Of a stretch of DNA of 64,000 nt, positions 14,601 to 28,970 are shown piece after piece. The notes beneath the pieces were generated by a model. It worked only from the letters and a program-made list of their open reading frames with translations. It made no database searches and was not told where the DNA came from. The translations under genes and the position numbers were made by a program. Origin of the DNA: Bos javanicus (lineage: Eukaryota; Chordata; Mammalia; Artiodactyla; Bovidae); NCBI RefSeq assembly GCF_032452875.1, contig NW_026894292.1:89709-153708 (forward strand), read 5' to 3'. Numbering within the stretch: the first letter of the stretch is position 1; each line of letters starts with the position of its first letter.

Positions 14601-15581
14601 TGATCACGTGGCTATCATGCACTGATCACGTGGCTGATCATGCACTGATCACGTGGCTGATCATGCACTGATCACGTGACTGATCATGCACTGATCACGT
14701 GGCTGATCATGCACTGATCACGTGGCTATCATGCACTGATCACGTGGCTGATCATGCACTGATCACGTAGCCATGCACTGATCACGTGACTGATCATGCA
14801 CTGATCACGTGACTGATCATGCACTGATCACGTGGCTGATCATGCACTGATCACGTGGCTGATCATGCACTGATCACGTGGCTGATCATGCACTGATCAC
14901 GTGACTGATCATGCACTGATCACGTGACTGATCATGCACTGATCACGTGGCTATCATGCACTGATCACGTGGCTGATCATGCACTGATCACGTGACTGAT
15001 CATGCACTGATCACGTGGCTGATCATGCACTGATCACGTGACTGATCATGCACTGATCACGTGACTGATCATGCACTGATCACGTGGCTATCATGCACTG
15101 CTCACGTGGCTGATCATGCCATGATCACGCAGCTACCATGTACTGGTCACATGACTGATCATGCACTGATCACGTGACTGATCATGCAGTGATCACGTGG
15201 CTATCATGCACTACTCACGTGGCTGATCATGCAATGATCATGTAGCTACCATGTACAGGTCACGTGAATGATCATACACCCATCAGGTGACTGATCATGC
15301 ACTGATCACGTGGCTATCATGCACTGATCACGAGACTGATCATGCACTGATCACGTCTATATCATGCACTGATCACATGACTGCCCATGCACTGATCACG
15401 TGGATGATCATACACTAATCATGTGACAGATCATGCACTGATCACGTGGCTGATCATGCACTGATACCGTGACTGAGCATGGACTGATCACATGACTATC
15501 ATGTAGTGATCACGTGACTTAATGGCGCTGATCATGTGACTGATCATGCGCTGATCATGTTTGCTATCATACACTGATCAT
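11446..15581 (+). repeat. HOR unit 4 (4.1 kb, strongly smoothed)
   Basis: After the block come about 1.5 kb of nearly canonical monomers, with a faint Q near 12680-12960. Smoothed P sequences lie near 13285-13915 and again near 14180-14500, and a proper Q starts near 15090. Most variant positions have been replaced by the canonical base while their order survives. Confidence 0.8.
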
Positions 15582-15825
15582 GTGCCTCTGGAGGCAATAA
15601 ACAAAGAGCTGAGTAGGCACGAATCAAACAGTCAGCAGGCAATAATCATGGAACTCAGCTGTGAGGAATCATGCTGCTCAGCTGGCAATAATCAAGCAGC
15701 TGAGCAGGCAGGAATTACGCAGCACAGCTGGCAATTGTCAAGCAGATGACAGGCAGGAATCGTGCAGCTCAGCTGGCAATTGTCAAGCAGATGAGCAGAC
15801 AGTAATCACGCAGCTCAGCAGGCCC
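15582..15825 (+). repeat. Diverged block, copy 5 (full length)
   Basis: 244 nt, with the aactcagctgtgagg variant. It heads the cleanest complete unit of the window and is a good reference copy. Confidence 0.9.
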
Positions 15826-17484
15826 AGATCACGTGACTGAGCATGCACTGTTCACGTGGCTGATCATACACTGATCACGTGATGATCATGCACTGATCAC
15901 TTGGATATCATGCACTGATCACGTGGCTGATCATACACTGTTCACGTGTCTGACCATGCACTGATCACGTGGCTGATCATACACTGCTCACGTAACTGAT
16001 CATGCACTGATCACGTGGCTATCATGCACTGATCACGTGGCTGAACATGCACTGTTCACGTGGCTGATCACACACCTGTCACGTGACATATCATGCACTG
16101 ATCACGTGGCACTCATGCACTGATCACGTGGCTGATCATACTCTGCTCACGTAACTCATGCACACATCACGTGGCTATCATGCACTGCTCACGTGGCTCG
16201 TCATGGAATGATCACGTAGCAACCATATACTGGTCACGTGACTGATCATGCCAAGATCACGTAAATGATCATGCACTGTTCACGTGACTGATCATGTACT
16301 GATCACGTGACTGATCATGCACTGATCACGTGGCTATCATGCTCTGCTCACGTGGCTGATCATGCAACGATCATGTAGCAACCATGTACTGGTCACGTGA
16401 CTGATCATGCACTGATCACGTAATTGATCCTGCACTGATCACGTGGCTCATCATGCACTGATCACGTGGCTGATCACACATGTATCACGTGACTGAACAT
16501 GCACTGATCACGTGGCTATCATGCACTGATCACGTGGCTGTCATTCACTGATCACGTGGATATCATGCACTGATCACGTGGCTGATCACACACTTATCAC
16601 ATGACTGATCATGCACTGATCACGTGGCTATCATGCACTGATCACGTGGCTATCATGCACTGATCACGTGGCTGATCATGCAATGATCACGTAGCTACCA
16701 TGTACTGGTCACGTGACTGATCATGCACTGATCACGTAATTGATCATGCACTGATCATGTGGCTGATCATGCACTGATCACGTGGCTGATCATGCACTGA
16801 TCACGTAACTGATCATGCACTGATCACGTGACTGATCATGCACTGATCACGTGGCTATCATGCACTGATCACGTGGCTGACATACACTGATCACGTGCCT
16901 GATCATGCACTGATCACGTGGCTGATCATGCACTGATCACGTGACTGATCATGCACTGATCACGTTTCTGATCATGCACTGATCACGTGGCTATCATGCA
17001 CTGCTCACGTGGCTGATCATGCCATGATCACGCAGCTACCATGTACTGGTCACATGACTGATCATGCACTGATCACGTGACTGATCATGCAGTGATCACG
17101 TGGCTATCATGCACTACTCACGTGGCTGATCATGCAATGATCATGTAGCTACCATGTACAGGTCACGTGAATGATCATACACCCATCAGGTGACTGATCA
17201 TGCACTGATCACGTGGCTATCATGCACTGATCACGAGACTGATCATGCACTGATCACGTCTATATCATGCACTGATCACATGACTGCCCATGCACTGATC
17301 ACGTGGATGATCATACACTAATCATGTGACAGATCATGCACTGATCACGTGGCTGATCATGCACTGATACCGTGACTGAGCATGGACTGATCACATGACT
17401 ATCATGTAGTGATCACGTGACTTAATGGCGCTGATCATGTGACTGATCATGCGCTGATCATGTTTGCTATCATACACTGATCAT
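15582..17484 (+). repeat. HOR unit 5 (1.9 kb, reference long unit)
   Basis: Complete order block, P (about 15826-16610), M (about 16611-16990), Q (about 16990-17484). P markers: gatcacttggatatc, actgttcacgtgtctgacc, cacacctgtcacgtgac, catggaatgatcacg and caaccatatactgg. Q markers: gccatgatcacgcagc, cacccatcaggtgac, cgtctatatcatgc, gataccgtgactgagc and taatggcgctgatc. Confidence 0.9.
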
Positions 17485-17727
17485 GTGCCTCTGGAGGCAA
17501 TAAACAAAGAGCTGAGTAGGCACGAATCAAACAGTCAGCAGGCAATAATCATGGAACTCAGTGTGAGGAATCATGCTGCTCAGCTGGCAATAATCAAGCA
17601 GCTGAGCAGGCAGGAATTACGCAGCACAGCTGGCAATTGTCAAGCAGATGACAGGCAGGAATCGTGCAGCTCAGCTGGCAATTGTCAAGCAGATGAGCAG
17701 ACAGTAATCACGCAGCTCAGCAGGCCC
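17485..17727 (+). repeat. Diverged block, copy 6 (full length)
   Basis: 243 nt, with the same single-g loss (aactcagtgtgagg) as copy 2, about 12.7 kb upstream. Confidence 0.9.
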
Positions 17728-20339
17728 AGATCACGTGACTGAGCATGCACTGTTCACGTGGCTGATCATACACTGATCACGTGATGATCATGCACTGATC
17801 ACTTGGATATCATGCACTGATCACGTGGCTGATCATACACTGTTCACGTGTCTGACCATGCACTGATCACGTGGCTGATCATACACTGCTCACGTAACTG
17901 ATCATGCACTGATCACGTGGCTATCATGCACTGATCACGTGGCTGAACATGCACTGTTCACGTGGCTGATCACACACCTGTCACGTGACATATCATGCAC
18001 TGATCACGTGGCACTCATGCACTGATCACGTGGCTGATCATACTCTGCTCACGTAACTCATGCACACATCACGTGGCTATCATGCACTGCTCACGTGGCT
18101 CGTCATGGAATGATCACGTAGCTACCATATACTGGTCACGTGACTGATCATGCACTGATCACGTAAATGATCATGCACTGTTCACGTGACTGATCATGTA
18201 CTGATCACGTGACTGATCATGCACTGACCGCGTGGCTATCATGCTCTGCTCACGTGGCTGATCATGCAGCGATCACGTAGCAACCATGTACTGGTCGCGT
18301 GACTGATCATGCACTGATCACGTAATTGATCATGCACTGATCACGTGGCTCATCATGCACTGATCGCGTGGCTGATCACACATGTATCACGTGACTGATC
18401 ATGCACTGATCACGTGGCTCTCATGCACTGATCACGTGGCTGTCATGCACTGATCACGTGGATATCATGCACTGATCACGTGGCTGATCATGCACGTATC
18501 ACATGACTGATCATGCACTGATCACGTGGCTATCATGCACTGATCACGTGGCTATCATGCACTGATCACGTGGCTGATCATGCAATGATCACGTAGCTAC
18601 CATGTACTGATCACGTGACTGATCATGCACTGATCACGTAACTGATCATGCACTGATCACGTGGCTGATCATGCACTGATCACGTGGCTGATCATGCACT
18701 GATCACGTGGCTGATCATGCACTGATCACGTGACTGATCATGCACTGATCACGTCTGATCATGCACTGATCACGTGACTGATCATGCACTGATCACGTGG
18801 CTGATCATGCACTGATCACGTGGCTGATCATGCACTGATCACGTGGCTGATCATGCACTGATCACGTGACTGATCATGCACTGATCGCGTGGCTGATCAT
18901 GCACTGATCACGTGGCTATCATGCACTGATCACGTGGCTGATCATGCAATGATCACGTAGCTACCATGCACTGATCACGTGACTGATCATGCACTGATCA
19001 CGTGACTGATCATGCACTGATCACGTGGCTGATCATGCACTGATCACGTGACTGATCATGCACTGATCACGTGGCTATCATGCACTGATCACGTGGCTGA
19101 TCATGCACTGATCACGTGGCTGATCATGCACTGATCACGTGACTGATCATGCACTGATCGCGTGGCTATCATGCACTGATCGCGTGGCTGATCATGCACT
19201 GATCACGTGGCTGATCACACACTGATCACGTGACTGATCATGCACTGATCACGTGGCATCATGCACTGATCACGTGGCTGATCATGCACTGATCACGTAA
19301 CTCATGCACAGATCACGTGGCTATCATGCACTGCTCACGTGGCTGTCATGCAATGATCACGTAGCTACCATATACTGGTCGCGTGACTGATCATGCACTG
19401 ATCACGTAACTGATCATGCACTGATCACGTGACTGATCATGCACTGATCACGTGACTGATCATGCACTGATCACGTGGCTATCATGCACTGATCACGTGG
19501 CTGATCATGCACGATCACGTAGCAACCATGCACTGATCACGTGACTGATCATGCACTGATCACGTAATTGATCATGCACTGATCACGTGGCTCATCATGC
19601 ACTGATCACGTGGCTGATCACACATGATCACGTGACTGATCATGCACTGATCACGTGGCTATCATGCACTGATCACGTGGCTGATCATGCACTGATCACG
19701 TGGATATCATGCACTGATCACGTGGCTGATCATGCACTGATCACGTGACTGATCATGCACTGATCGCGTGGCTATCATGCACTGATCGCGTGGCTATCAT
19801 GCACTGATCACGTGGCTGATCATGCAATGATCACGTGGCTACCATGTACTGATCACGTGACTGATCATGCACTGATCACGATTGATCATGCACTGATCAC
19901 GTGGCTGATCATGCACTGATCGCGTGGCTGATCATGCACTGATCACGTAACTGATCATGCACTGATCACGTGACTGATCATGCACTGATCACGTGGCTGA
20001 TCATGCACTGATCACGTGGCTATCATGCACTGATCACGTGGCTGATCATGCACTGATCACGTGCTATCATGCACTGATCACGTGACTGATCATGCACTGA
20101 TCACGTGGCTGATCATGCACTGATCACGTGACTGATCATGCACTGATCACGTGACTATCATGCACTGATCGCGTGGCTGATCATGCACTGATCACGTGGC
20201 TGATCATGCACTGATCACGTGACTATCATGCACTGATCACGTGACTGATCATGCACTGATCACGTGGCTGATCATGCACTGATCACGTGGCTCATGCACT
20301 GATCACGTGGCTATCATGCACTGATCACGTGGCTGATCA

Positions 20340-21780
20340 TGCACTGATCACGTAGCTACCATGCACTGGTCGCGTGACTGATCATGCACTGATCACGTGA
20401 CTGATCATGCACTGATCACGTGACTGATCATGCACTGATCACGTGACTGATCATGCACTGATCACGTGGCTATCATGCACTGATCACGTGGCTGATCATG
20501 CACTGATCACGTTGATCATGCACTGATCACGTGGCTGATCATGCACTGATCACGTGGCTGATCATACTGATCACGTGACTGATCATGCACTGATCACGTG
20601 GCTATCATGCACTGATCACGTGGCTGATCATGCACTGATCACGTGGCTGATCATGCACTGATCACGCAGCTGATCATGCACTGATCACGTGGCTATCATG
20701 CACTGATCACGTGGCTGATCATGCACTGATCACGTGACTGATCATGCACTGATCACGTGGCTATCATGCACTGATCACGTGGCTGATCATGCACTGATCA
20801 CGTGACTGATCATGCACTGATCACGTGGCTGATCATGCACTGATCACGTGGCTATCATGCACTGATCACGTGGCTGATCATGCACTGATCACGTGACTGA
20901 TCATGCACTGATCGCGTGGCTGATCATGCACTGATCACGTGGATCATGCACTGATCACGTGGCTGATCATGCACTGATCACGTGGCTGATCATGCACTGA
21001 TCACGTGGCTGATCATGCACTGATCACGTGGCTGATCATGCACTGATCACGTGGCTGATCATGCACTGATCACGTGGCTGATCATGCACTGATCACGTGA
21101 CTGATCATGCACTGATCACGTGGCTGATCATGCACTGATCACGTGGCTGATCATGCACTGATCACGTGGCTGATCATGCACTGATCACGTGGCTGATCAT
21201 GCACTGATCACGTGACTGATCATGCACTGATCACGTGGCTATCATGCACTGATCACGTGGCTGATCATGCACTGATCACGTGGCTGATCATGCACTATCA
21301 CGTGACTGATCATGCACTGATCACGTGGCTGATCATGCACTGATCACGTGGCTATCATGCACTGATCACGTGGCTGATCATGCACTGATCGCGTGGCTGA
21401 TCATGCACTGATCACGTGGCTGATCATGCACTGATCACGTGGCTGATCATGCACTGATCACGTGGCTGATCATGCACTGATCGCGTGGCTGATCATGCAC
21501 TGATCACGTGACTGATCATGCACTGATCACGTGACTGATCATGCACTGATCGCGTGGCTATCATGCACTGATCACGTGGCTGATCATGCACTGATCACGT
21601 GGCTGATCATGCACTGATCACGTGGCTGATCATGCACTGATCACGTGGCTGATCATGCACTGATCACGTGGCTGATCATGCACTGATCACGTGGCTATCA
21701 TGCACTGATCACGTGGCTGATCATGCACTGATCACGTGACTGATCATGCACTGATCACGTGGCTGATCATGCACTGATCA
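20340..21780 (+). repeat. Most homogeneous monomer run
   Basis: This stretch has almost only the three standard monomer forms and few private changes. From 20943 to 21098 the 23-nt ggctgatc form repeats about 6.8 times without a difference. I see no HOR marker here. Confidence 0.85.
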
Positions 21781-22279
21781 CGTGGCTATCATGCACTGCT
21801 CACGTGGCTGATCATGCCATGATCACGCAGCTACCATGTACTGGTCACATGACTGATCATGCACTGATCACGTGACTGATCATGCAGTGATCGCGTGGCT
21901 ATCATGAACTACTCACGTGGCTGATCATGCAATGATCATGTAGCTACCATGTACAGGTCACGTGAATGATCATACACCCATCAGGTGACTGATCATGCAC
22001 TGATCACGTGGCTATCATGCACTGATCACGAGACTGATCATGCACTGATCACGTCTATATCATGCACTGATCACGTGACTGCCCATGCACTGATCACGTG
22101 GATGATCATACACTAATCTTGTGACAGATCATGCACTGATCACGTGGCTGATCATGCACTGATACCGTGACTGAGCATGGACTGATCACATGACTATCAT
22201 GTAGTGATCACGTGACTTAATGGCGCTGATCATGTGACTGATCATGCGCTGATCATGTTTGCTATCATACACTGATCAT

Positions 22280-22523
22280 GTGCCTCTGGAGGCAATAAAC
22301 AAAGAGCTGAGTAGGCACGAATCAAACAGTCAGCAGGCAATAATCATGGAACTCAGGTGTGAGGAATCATGCTGCTCAGCTGGCAATAATCAAGCAGCTG
22401 AGCAGGCAGGAATTACGCAGCACAGCTGGCAATTGTCAAGCAGATGACAGGCAGGAATCGTGCAGCTCAGCTGGCAATTGTCAAGCAGATGAGCAGACAG
22501 TAATCACGCAGCTCAGCAGGCCC
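22280..22523 (+). repeat. Diverged block, copy 7 (full length)
   Basis: 244 nt, very close to copy 1, with aactcaggtgtgagg. It is the first of three blocks spaced exactly 1,739 nt apart. Confidence 0.9.
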
Positions 22524-24018
22524 AGATCACGTGACTGAGCATGCACTGTTCACGTGGCTGATCATACACTGATCACGTGATGATCATGCACTGATCACTT
22601 GGATATCATGCACTGATCACGTGGCTGATCATACACTGTTCGCGTGTCTGACCATGCACTGATCGCGTGGCTGATCATGCACTGCTCACGTAACTGATCA
22701 TGCACTGATCACGTGGCTATCATGCACTGATCACGTGGCTGAACATGCACTGTTCACGTGGCTGATCACGCACCTGTCACGTGACAGATCATGCACTGAT
22801 CACGTGGCACTCATGCACTGATCACGTGGCTGATCATACTCTGCTCACGTAACTCATGCACACATCACGTGGCTATCATGCACTGCTCACGTGGCTCGTC
22901 ATGGAATGATCGCGTAGCAACCATATACTGGTCACGTGACTGATCATGCACTGATCACGTAAATGATCATGCACTGATCACGTGACTGATCATGCACTGA
23001 TCACGTGACTGATCATGCACTGATCACGTGGCTATCATGCTCTGCTCACGTGGCTGATCATGCAACGATCACGTGGCTACCATGTACTGGTCACGTGACT
23101 GATCATGCACTGATCACGTAATTGATCATGCACTGATCACGTGGCTCATCATGCACTGATCACGTGGCTGATCACACATGTATCACGTGGCTGATCATGC
23201 ACTGATCACGTGGCTCTCATGCACTGATCACGTGGCTGTCATGCACTGATCACGTGGATATCATGCACTGATCACGTGGCTGATCATACACGATCACATG
23301 ACTGATCATGCACTGATCGCGTGGCTATCATGCACTGATCACGTGGCATCATGCACTGATCACGTGGCTGATCATGCACTGATCACGTAGCTACCATGCA
23401 CTGATCACGTGACTGATCATGCACTGATCACGTAACTGATCATGCACTGATCACGTGGCTGATCATGCACTGATCACGTGACTGATCATGCACTGATCAC
23501 GTGACTGATCATGCACTGATCACGTGGCTATCATGCACTGATCACGTGGCTGATCATGCATGATCACAGCTACCATGTACTGGTCACATGACTGATCATG
23601 CACTGATCACGTGACTGATCATGCAGTGATCACGTGGCTATCATGCACTACTCACGTGGCTGATCATGCAATGATCATGTAGCTACCATGTACAGGTCAC
23701 GTGAATGATCATACACCCATCAGGTGACTGATCATGCACTGATCACGTGGCTATCATGCACTGATCACGAGACTGATCATGCACTGTTCGCGTCTATATC
23801 ATGCACTGATCACATGACTGCCCATGCACTGATCACGTGGATGATCATACACTAATCTTGTGACAGATCATGCACTGATCACGTGGCTGATCATGCACTG
23901 ATACCGTGACTGAGCATGGACTGATCACATGACTATCATGTAGTGATCACGTGACTTAATGGCGCTGATCATGTGACTGATCATGCGCTGATCATGTTTG
24001 CTATCATACACTGATCAT
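22280..24018 (+). repeat. HOR unit 7 (1,739 nt)
   Basis: Order block, P (about 22524-23300), short M, Q (from about 23530). Its P keeps the actgttcgcgtgtctgacc monomer pair near 22635-22680 that unit 8 lacks. Its middle section is correspondingly shorter. Confidence 0.88.
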
Positions 24019-24262
24019 GTGCCTCTGGAGGCAATAAACAAAGAGCTGAGTAGGCACGAATCAAACAGTCAGCAGGCAATAATCATGGAACTCAGGTGTG
24101 AGGAATCATGCTGCTCAGCTGGCAATAATCAAGCAGCTGAGCAGGCAGGAATTACGCAGCACAGCTGGCAATTGTCAAGCAGATGACAGGCAGGAATCGT
24201 GCAGCTCAGCTGGCAATTGTCAAGCAGATGAGCAGACAGTAATCACGCAGCTCAGCAGGCCC
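24019..24262 (+). repeat. Diverged block, copy 8 (full length)
   Basis: 244 nt, the same form as copies 7 and 9. Second block of the evenly spaced trio. Confidence 0.9.
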
Positions 24263-25757
24263 AGATCACGTGACTGAGCATGCACTGTTCACGTGGCTGA
24301 TCATACACTGATCACGTGATGATCATGCACTGATCGCTTGGATATCATGCACTGATCACGTGGCTGATCATACACTGCTCACGTAACTGATCATGCACTG
24401 ATCACGTGGCTGATCATGCACTGATCACGTGGCTGATCATGCACTGTTCACGTGGCTGATCACACACCTGTCACGTGACATATCATGCTGATCACGTGGC
24501 ACTCATGCACTGATCACGTGGCTGATCATACTCTGCTCACGTGACTCATGCACACATCACGTGGCTATCATGCACTGCTCACGTGGCTCGTCATGGAATG
24601 ATCACGTAGCAACCATATACTGGTCACGTGACTGATCATGCAAGATCACGTAAATGATCATGCACTGTTCACGTGACTGATCATGTACTGATCACGTGAC
24701 TGATCATGCACTGATCCACGTGGCTATCATGCTCTGCTCACGTGGCTGATCATGCAACGATCGCGTAGCAACCATGTACTGGTCGCGTGACTGATCATGC
24801 ACTGATCACGTAAGTGATCCTGCACTGATCACGTGGCTCATCATGCACTGATCACGTGGCTGATCACACATGTATCACGTGACTGATCATGCACTGATCA
24901 CGTGGCTATCATGCACTGATCGCGTGGCTGTCATGCACTGATCACGTGGATATCATGCACTGATCACGTGGCTGATCACACGCGTATCACATGACTGATC
25001 ATGCACTGATCGCGTGGCTATCATGCACTGATCGCGTGGCTATCATGCACTGATCGCGTGGCTGATCAGGCAATGATCGCGTAGCTACCATGTACTGGTC
25101 ACGTGACTGATCATGCACTGATCACGTAATTGATCATGCACTGATCACGTGGCTGATCATGCACTGATCACGTGGCTGATCATGCACTGATCATGACTGA
25201 TCATGCACTGATCACGTGACTGATCATGCACTGATCACGTGGCTATCATGCACTGATCACGTGGCTGATCATGCACTGATCACGTGGCTGATCATGCATG
25301 ATCACGCAGCTACCATGTACTGGTCACATGACTGATCATGCACTGATCACGTGACTGATCATGCTGTGATCACGTGGCTATCATGCACTACTCACGTGGC
25401 TGATCATGCAATGATCATGTAGCTACCATGTACAGGTCACGTGAATGATCATACACCCATCAGGTGACTGATCATGCACTGATCACGTGGCTATCATGCA
25501 CTGATCACGAGACTGATCATGCACTGATCACGTCTATATCATGCACTGATCACATGACTGCCCATGCACTGATCACGTGGATGATCATACACTAATCTGT
25601 GACAGATCATGCACTGATCACGTGGCTGATCATGCACTGATACCGTGACTGAGCATGGACTGATCACATGACTATCATGTAGTGATCACGTGACTTAATG
25701 GCGCTGATCATGTGACTGATCATGCGCTGATCATGTTTGCTATCATACACTGATCAT
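24019..25757 (+). repeat. HOR unit 8 (1,739 nt)
   Basis: Same length as unit 7 but not the same sequence. About 46 nt (two monomers) are missing from P near 24375, and about two extra monomers lie between the gtaagtgatc marker near 24810 and cagctaccatg near 25307. Equal length thus comes from compensating whole-monomer changes. Confidence 0.87.
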
Positions 25758-26001
25758 GTGCCTCTGGAGGCAATAAACAAAGAGCTGAGTAGGCACGAAT
25801 CAAACAGTCAGCAGGCAATAATCATGGAACTCAGGTGTGAGGAATCATGCTGCTCAGCTGGCAATAATCAAGCAGCTGAGCAGGCAGGAATTACGCAGCA
25901 CAGCTGGCAATTGTCAAGCAGATGACAGGCAGGAATCGTGCAGCTCAGCTGGCAATTGTCAAGCAGATGAGCAGACAGTAATCACGCAGCTCAGCAGGCC
26001 C
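25758..26001 (+). repeat. Diverged block, copy 9 (full length)
   Basis: 244 nt, matching copies 7 and 8. In Q just upstream the marker reads ctaatctgtgacag, one t shorter than ctaatcttgtgacag in neighbours. Confidence 0.9.
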
Positions 26002-28729
26002 AGATCACGTGACTGAGCATGCACTGTTCACGTGGCTGATCATACACTGATCACGTGATGATCATGCACTGATCACTTGGATATCATGCACTGATCACGT
26101 GGCTGATCATACACTGTTCACGTGTCTGACCATGCACTGATCACGTGGCTGATCATGCACTGATCACGTAACTGATCATGCACTGATCGCGTGGCTATCA
26201 TGCACTGATCACGTGGCTGATCATGCACTGTTCGCGTGGCTGATCACACACCTGTCACGTGACATATCATGCACTGATCACGTGGCACTCATGCACTGAT
26301 CACGTGGCTGATCATACTCTGCTCACGTGACTCATGCACACATCACGTGGCTATCATGCACTGCTCACGTGGCTCGTCATGGAATGATCACGTAGCAACC
26401 ATATACTGGTCACGTGACTGATCATGCAAGATCACGTAAATGATCATGCACTGTTCACGTGACTGATCATGCACTGATCACGTGGCTGATCATGCACTGA
26501 TCACGTGGCTGTCATGCTCTGCTCGCGTGGCTGACAGTGATCACGTGAGCAACCATGTACTGGTCACGTGACTGATCATGCACTGATCACGTAAGTGATC
26601 CTGCACTGATCACGTGACTCATCATGCACTGATCACGTGGCTGATCACACTGTATCACGTGACTGATCATGCACTGATCACGTGGCTCTCATGCACTGAT
26701 CAAGTGGCTGTCATGCACTGATCACGTGGATATCATGCACTGATCACGTGGCTGATCACACACGCATCACATGACTGATCATGCACTGATCACGTGGCTA
26801 TCATGCACTGATCACGTGGCTGATCATGCACTGATCACGTGGCTGATCATGCACTGATCGCGAGCTATCATACTGATCACGTGACTGATCATGCACTGAT
26901 CACGTGACTGATGCACTGATCACGTGGCTGATCATGCACTGATCACGTGGCTGATCATGCACTGATCACGTGGCTGATCATGCACTGATCACGTGGCTGA
27001 TCATGCACTGATCGCGTGGCTGATCATGCACTGATCACGTGACTGATCATGCACTGATCACGTGGCTGATCATGCACTGATCATGGCTATCATGCACTGA
27101 TCACGTGACTGATCATGCACTGATCACGTGGCTGATCATGCACTGATCACGTGGCTGATCATGCACTGATCACGTGACTGATCATGCACTGATCACGTGA
27201 CTGATCATGCACTGATCACGTGGCTATCATGCACTGATCGCGTGGCTGATCATGCAATGATCACGTAGCAACCTTGTACTGGTCACGTGACTGATCATGC
27301 ACTGATCACGTGATTGATCATGCACTGATCACGTGGCTGATCATGCACTGATCACGTGGCTGATCATGCACTGATCACGTGGCTGATCATGCACTGATCA
27401 CGTGGCTATCATGCACTGATCACGTGGCTGATCATGCACTGATCACGTGGCTATCATGCACTGATCACGTGGCTGATCACACACGTATCACGTGACTGAT
27501 CATGCACTGATCACGTGGCTATCATGCACTGATCGCGTGGCTATCATGCTGATCTCGTGGCTGATCATGCACTGATCACGTAGCTATCATGTACTGATCA
27601 CGTGACTGATCATGCACTGATCACGTGATTGATCATGCACTGATCACGTGGCTGATCATGCACTGATCACGTGGCTGATCACGCACTGATCGCGTGACTG
27701 ATCATGCACTGATCACGTGGCTCATGCACTGATCACGTGGCTGTCATGCACTGATCACGTGGCTGACATACACTGATCACGTGACTGATCATGCACTGAT
27801 CACGTGGCTGATCATGCACTGATCACGTGGCTGATCATGCACTGATCACGTGGCTGATCATGCACTGATCACATGACTGATCATGCGCTGATCACGTGGC
27901 TGATCATGCACTGATCACGTGGCTATCATGCACTGATCACGTGGCTGATCATGATCACGCAGCTACCATGTACTGGTCACGTGACTGATCATGCACTGAT
28001 CACGTAATTGATCATGCACTGATCACGTGGCTGATCATGCACTGATCACGTGGCTGATCATGCACTGATCACGTAACTGATCATGCACTGATCACGTGAC
28101 TGATCATGCACTGATCGCGTGGCTGATCATGCACTGATCACGTGGCTATCATGCACTGATCACGTGGCTGATCATGCACTGATCACGTCTGATCATGCAC
28201 TGATCGCGTGTCTGATCATGCACTGATCACGTGCTGATCATGCACTGATCACGTGGCTGATCATGCCATGATCACGCAGCTGACCATGTACTGGTCACGT
28301 GACTGATCATGCACTGATCACGTGACTGATCATGCAGTGATCACGTGGCTATCATGCACTACTCACGTGGCTGATCATGCAATGATCATGTAGCTACCAT
28401 GTACAGGTCACGTGAATGATCACACACCCATCAGGTGACTGATCATGCACTGATCACGTGGCTATCATGCACTGATCACGAGACTGATCATGCACTGTTC
28501 ACGTCTATATCATGCACTGATCACATGACTGCCCGTGCACTGATCACGTGGATGATCATGCACTAATCTTGTGACAGATCATGCACTGATCACGTGGCTG
28601 ATCATGCACTGATACCGTGACTGAGCATGGACTGATCACATGACTATCATGTAGTGATCACGTGACTTAATGGCGCTGATCATGTGACTGATCATGCGCT
28701 GATCATGTTTGCTATCATACACTGATCAT
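25758..28729 (+). repeat. HOR unit 9 (3.0 kb)
   Basis: Block and P (to about 26770) are followed by a long middle containing a second P fragment near 27250-27490 (gtagcaaccttgtactgg, cacacacgtatcacg) but no block. Q starts near 28255. Confidence 0.83.
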
Positions 28730-28970
28730 GTGCCTCTGGAAGCAATAAACAAAGAGCTGAGTAGGCACGAATCAAACAGTCAGCAGGCAATAATCATGGA
28801 ACTTGTGAGGAATCATGCTGCTCAGCTGGCAATAATCAAGCAGCTGAGCAGGCAGGAATTACGCAGCACAGCTGGCAATTGTCAAGCAGATGACAGGCAG
28901 GAATGCGTGCAGCTCAGCTGGCAATTGTCAAGCAGATGAGCAGACAGTAATCACGCGGCTCAGCAGGCCC
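28730..28970 (+). repeat. Diverged block, copy 10 (full length)
   Basis: 241 nt. Private changes: ctctggaagc, loss of four bases after ggaact, and an extra g in gaatgcgtgcag. The gaatgcgtgcag form recurs in copy 11. Confidence 0.88.

Larger units (their letters stand above)
17485..22279 (+). repeat. HOR unit 6 (4.8 kb, longest interval)
   Basis: Block 6 and a complete P (to about 18510) are followed by over 3 kb of near-canonical monomers before Q at about 21790. A smoothed P remnant lies near 19200-19740. The first tcgcgtg forms of the window appear here, from about 18228. Confidence 0.85.
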
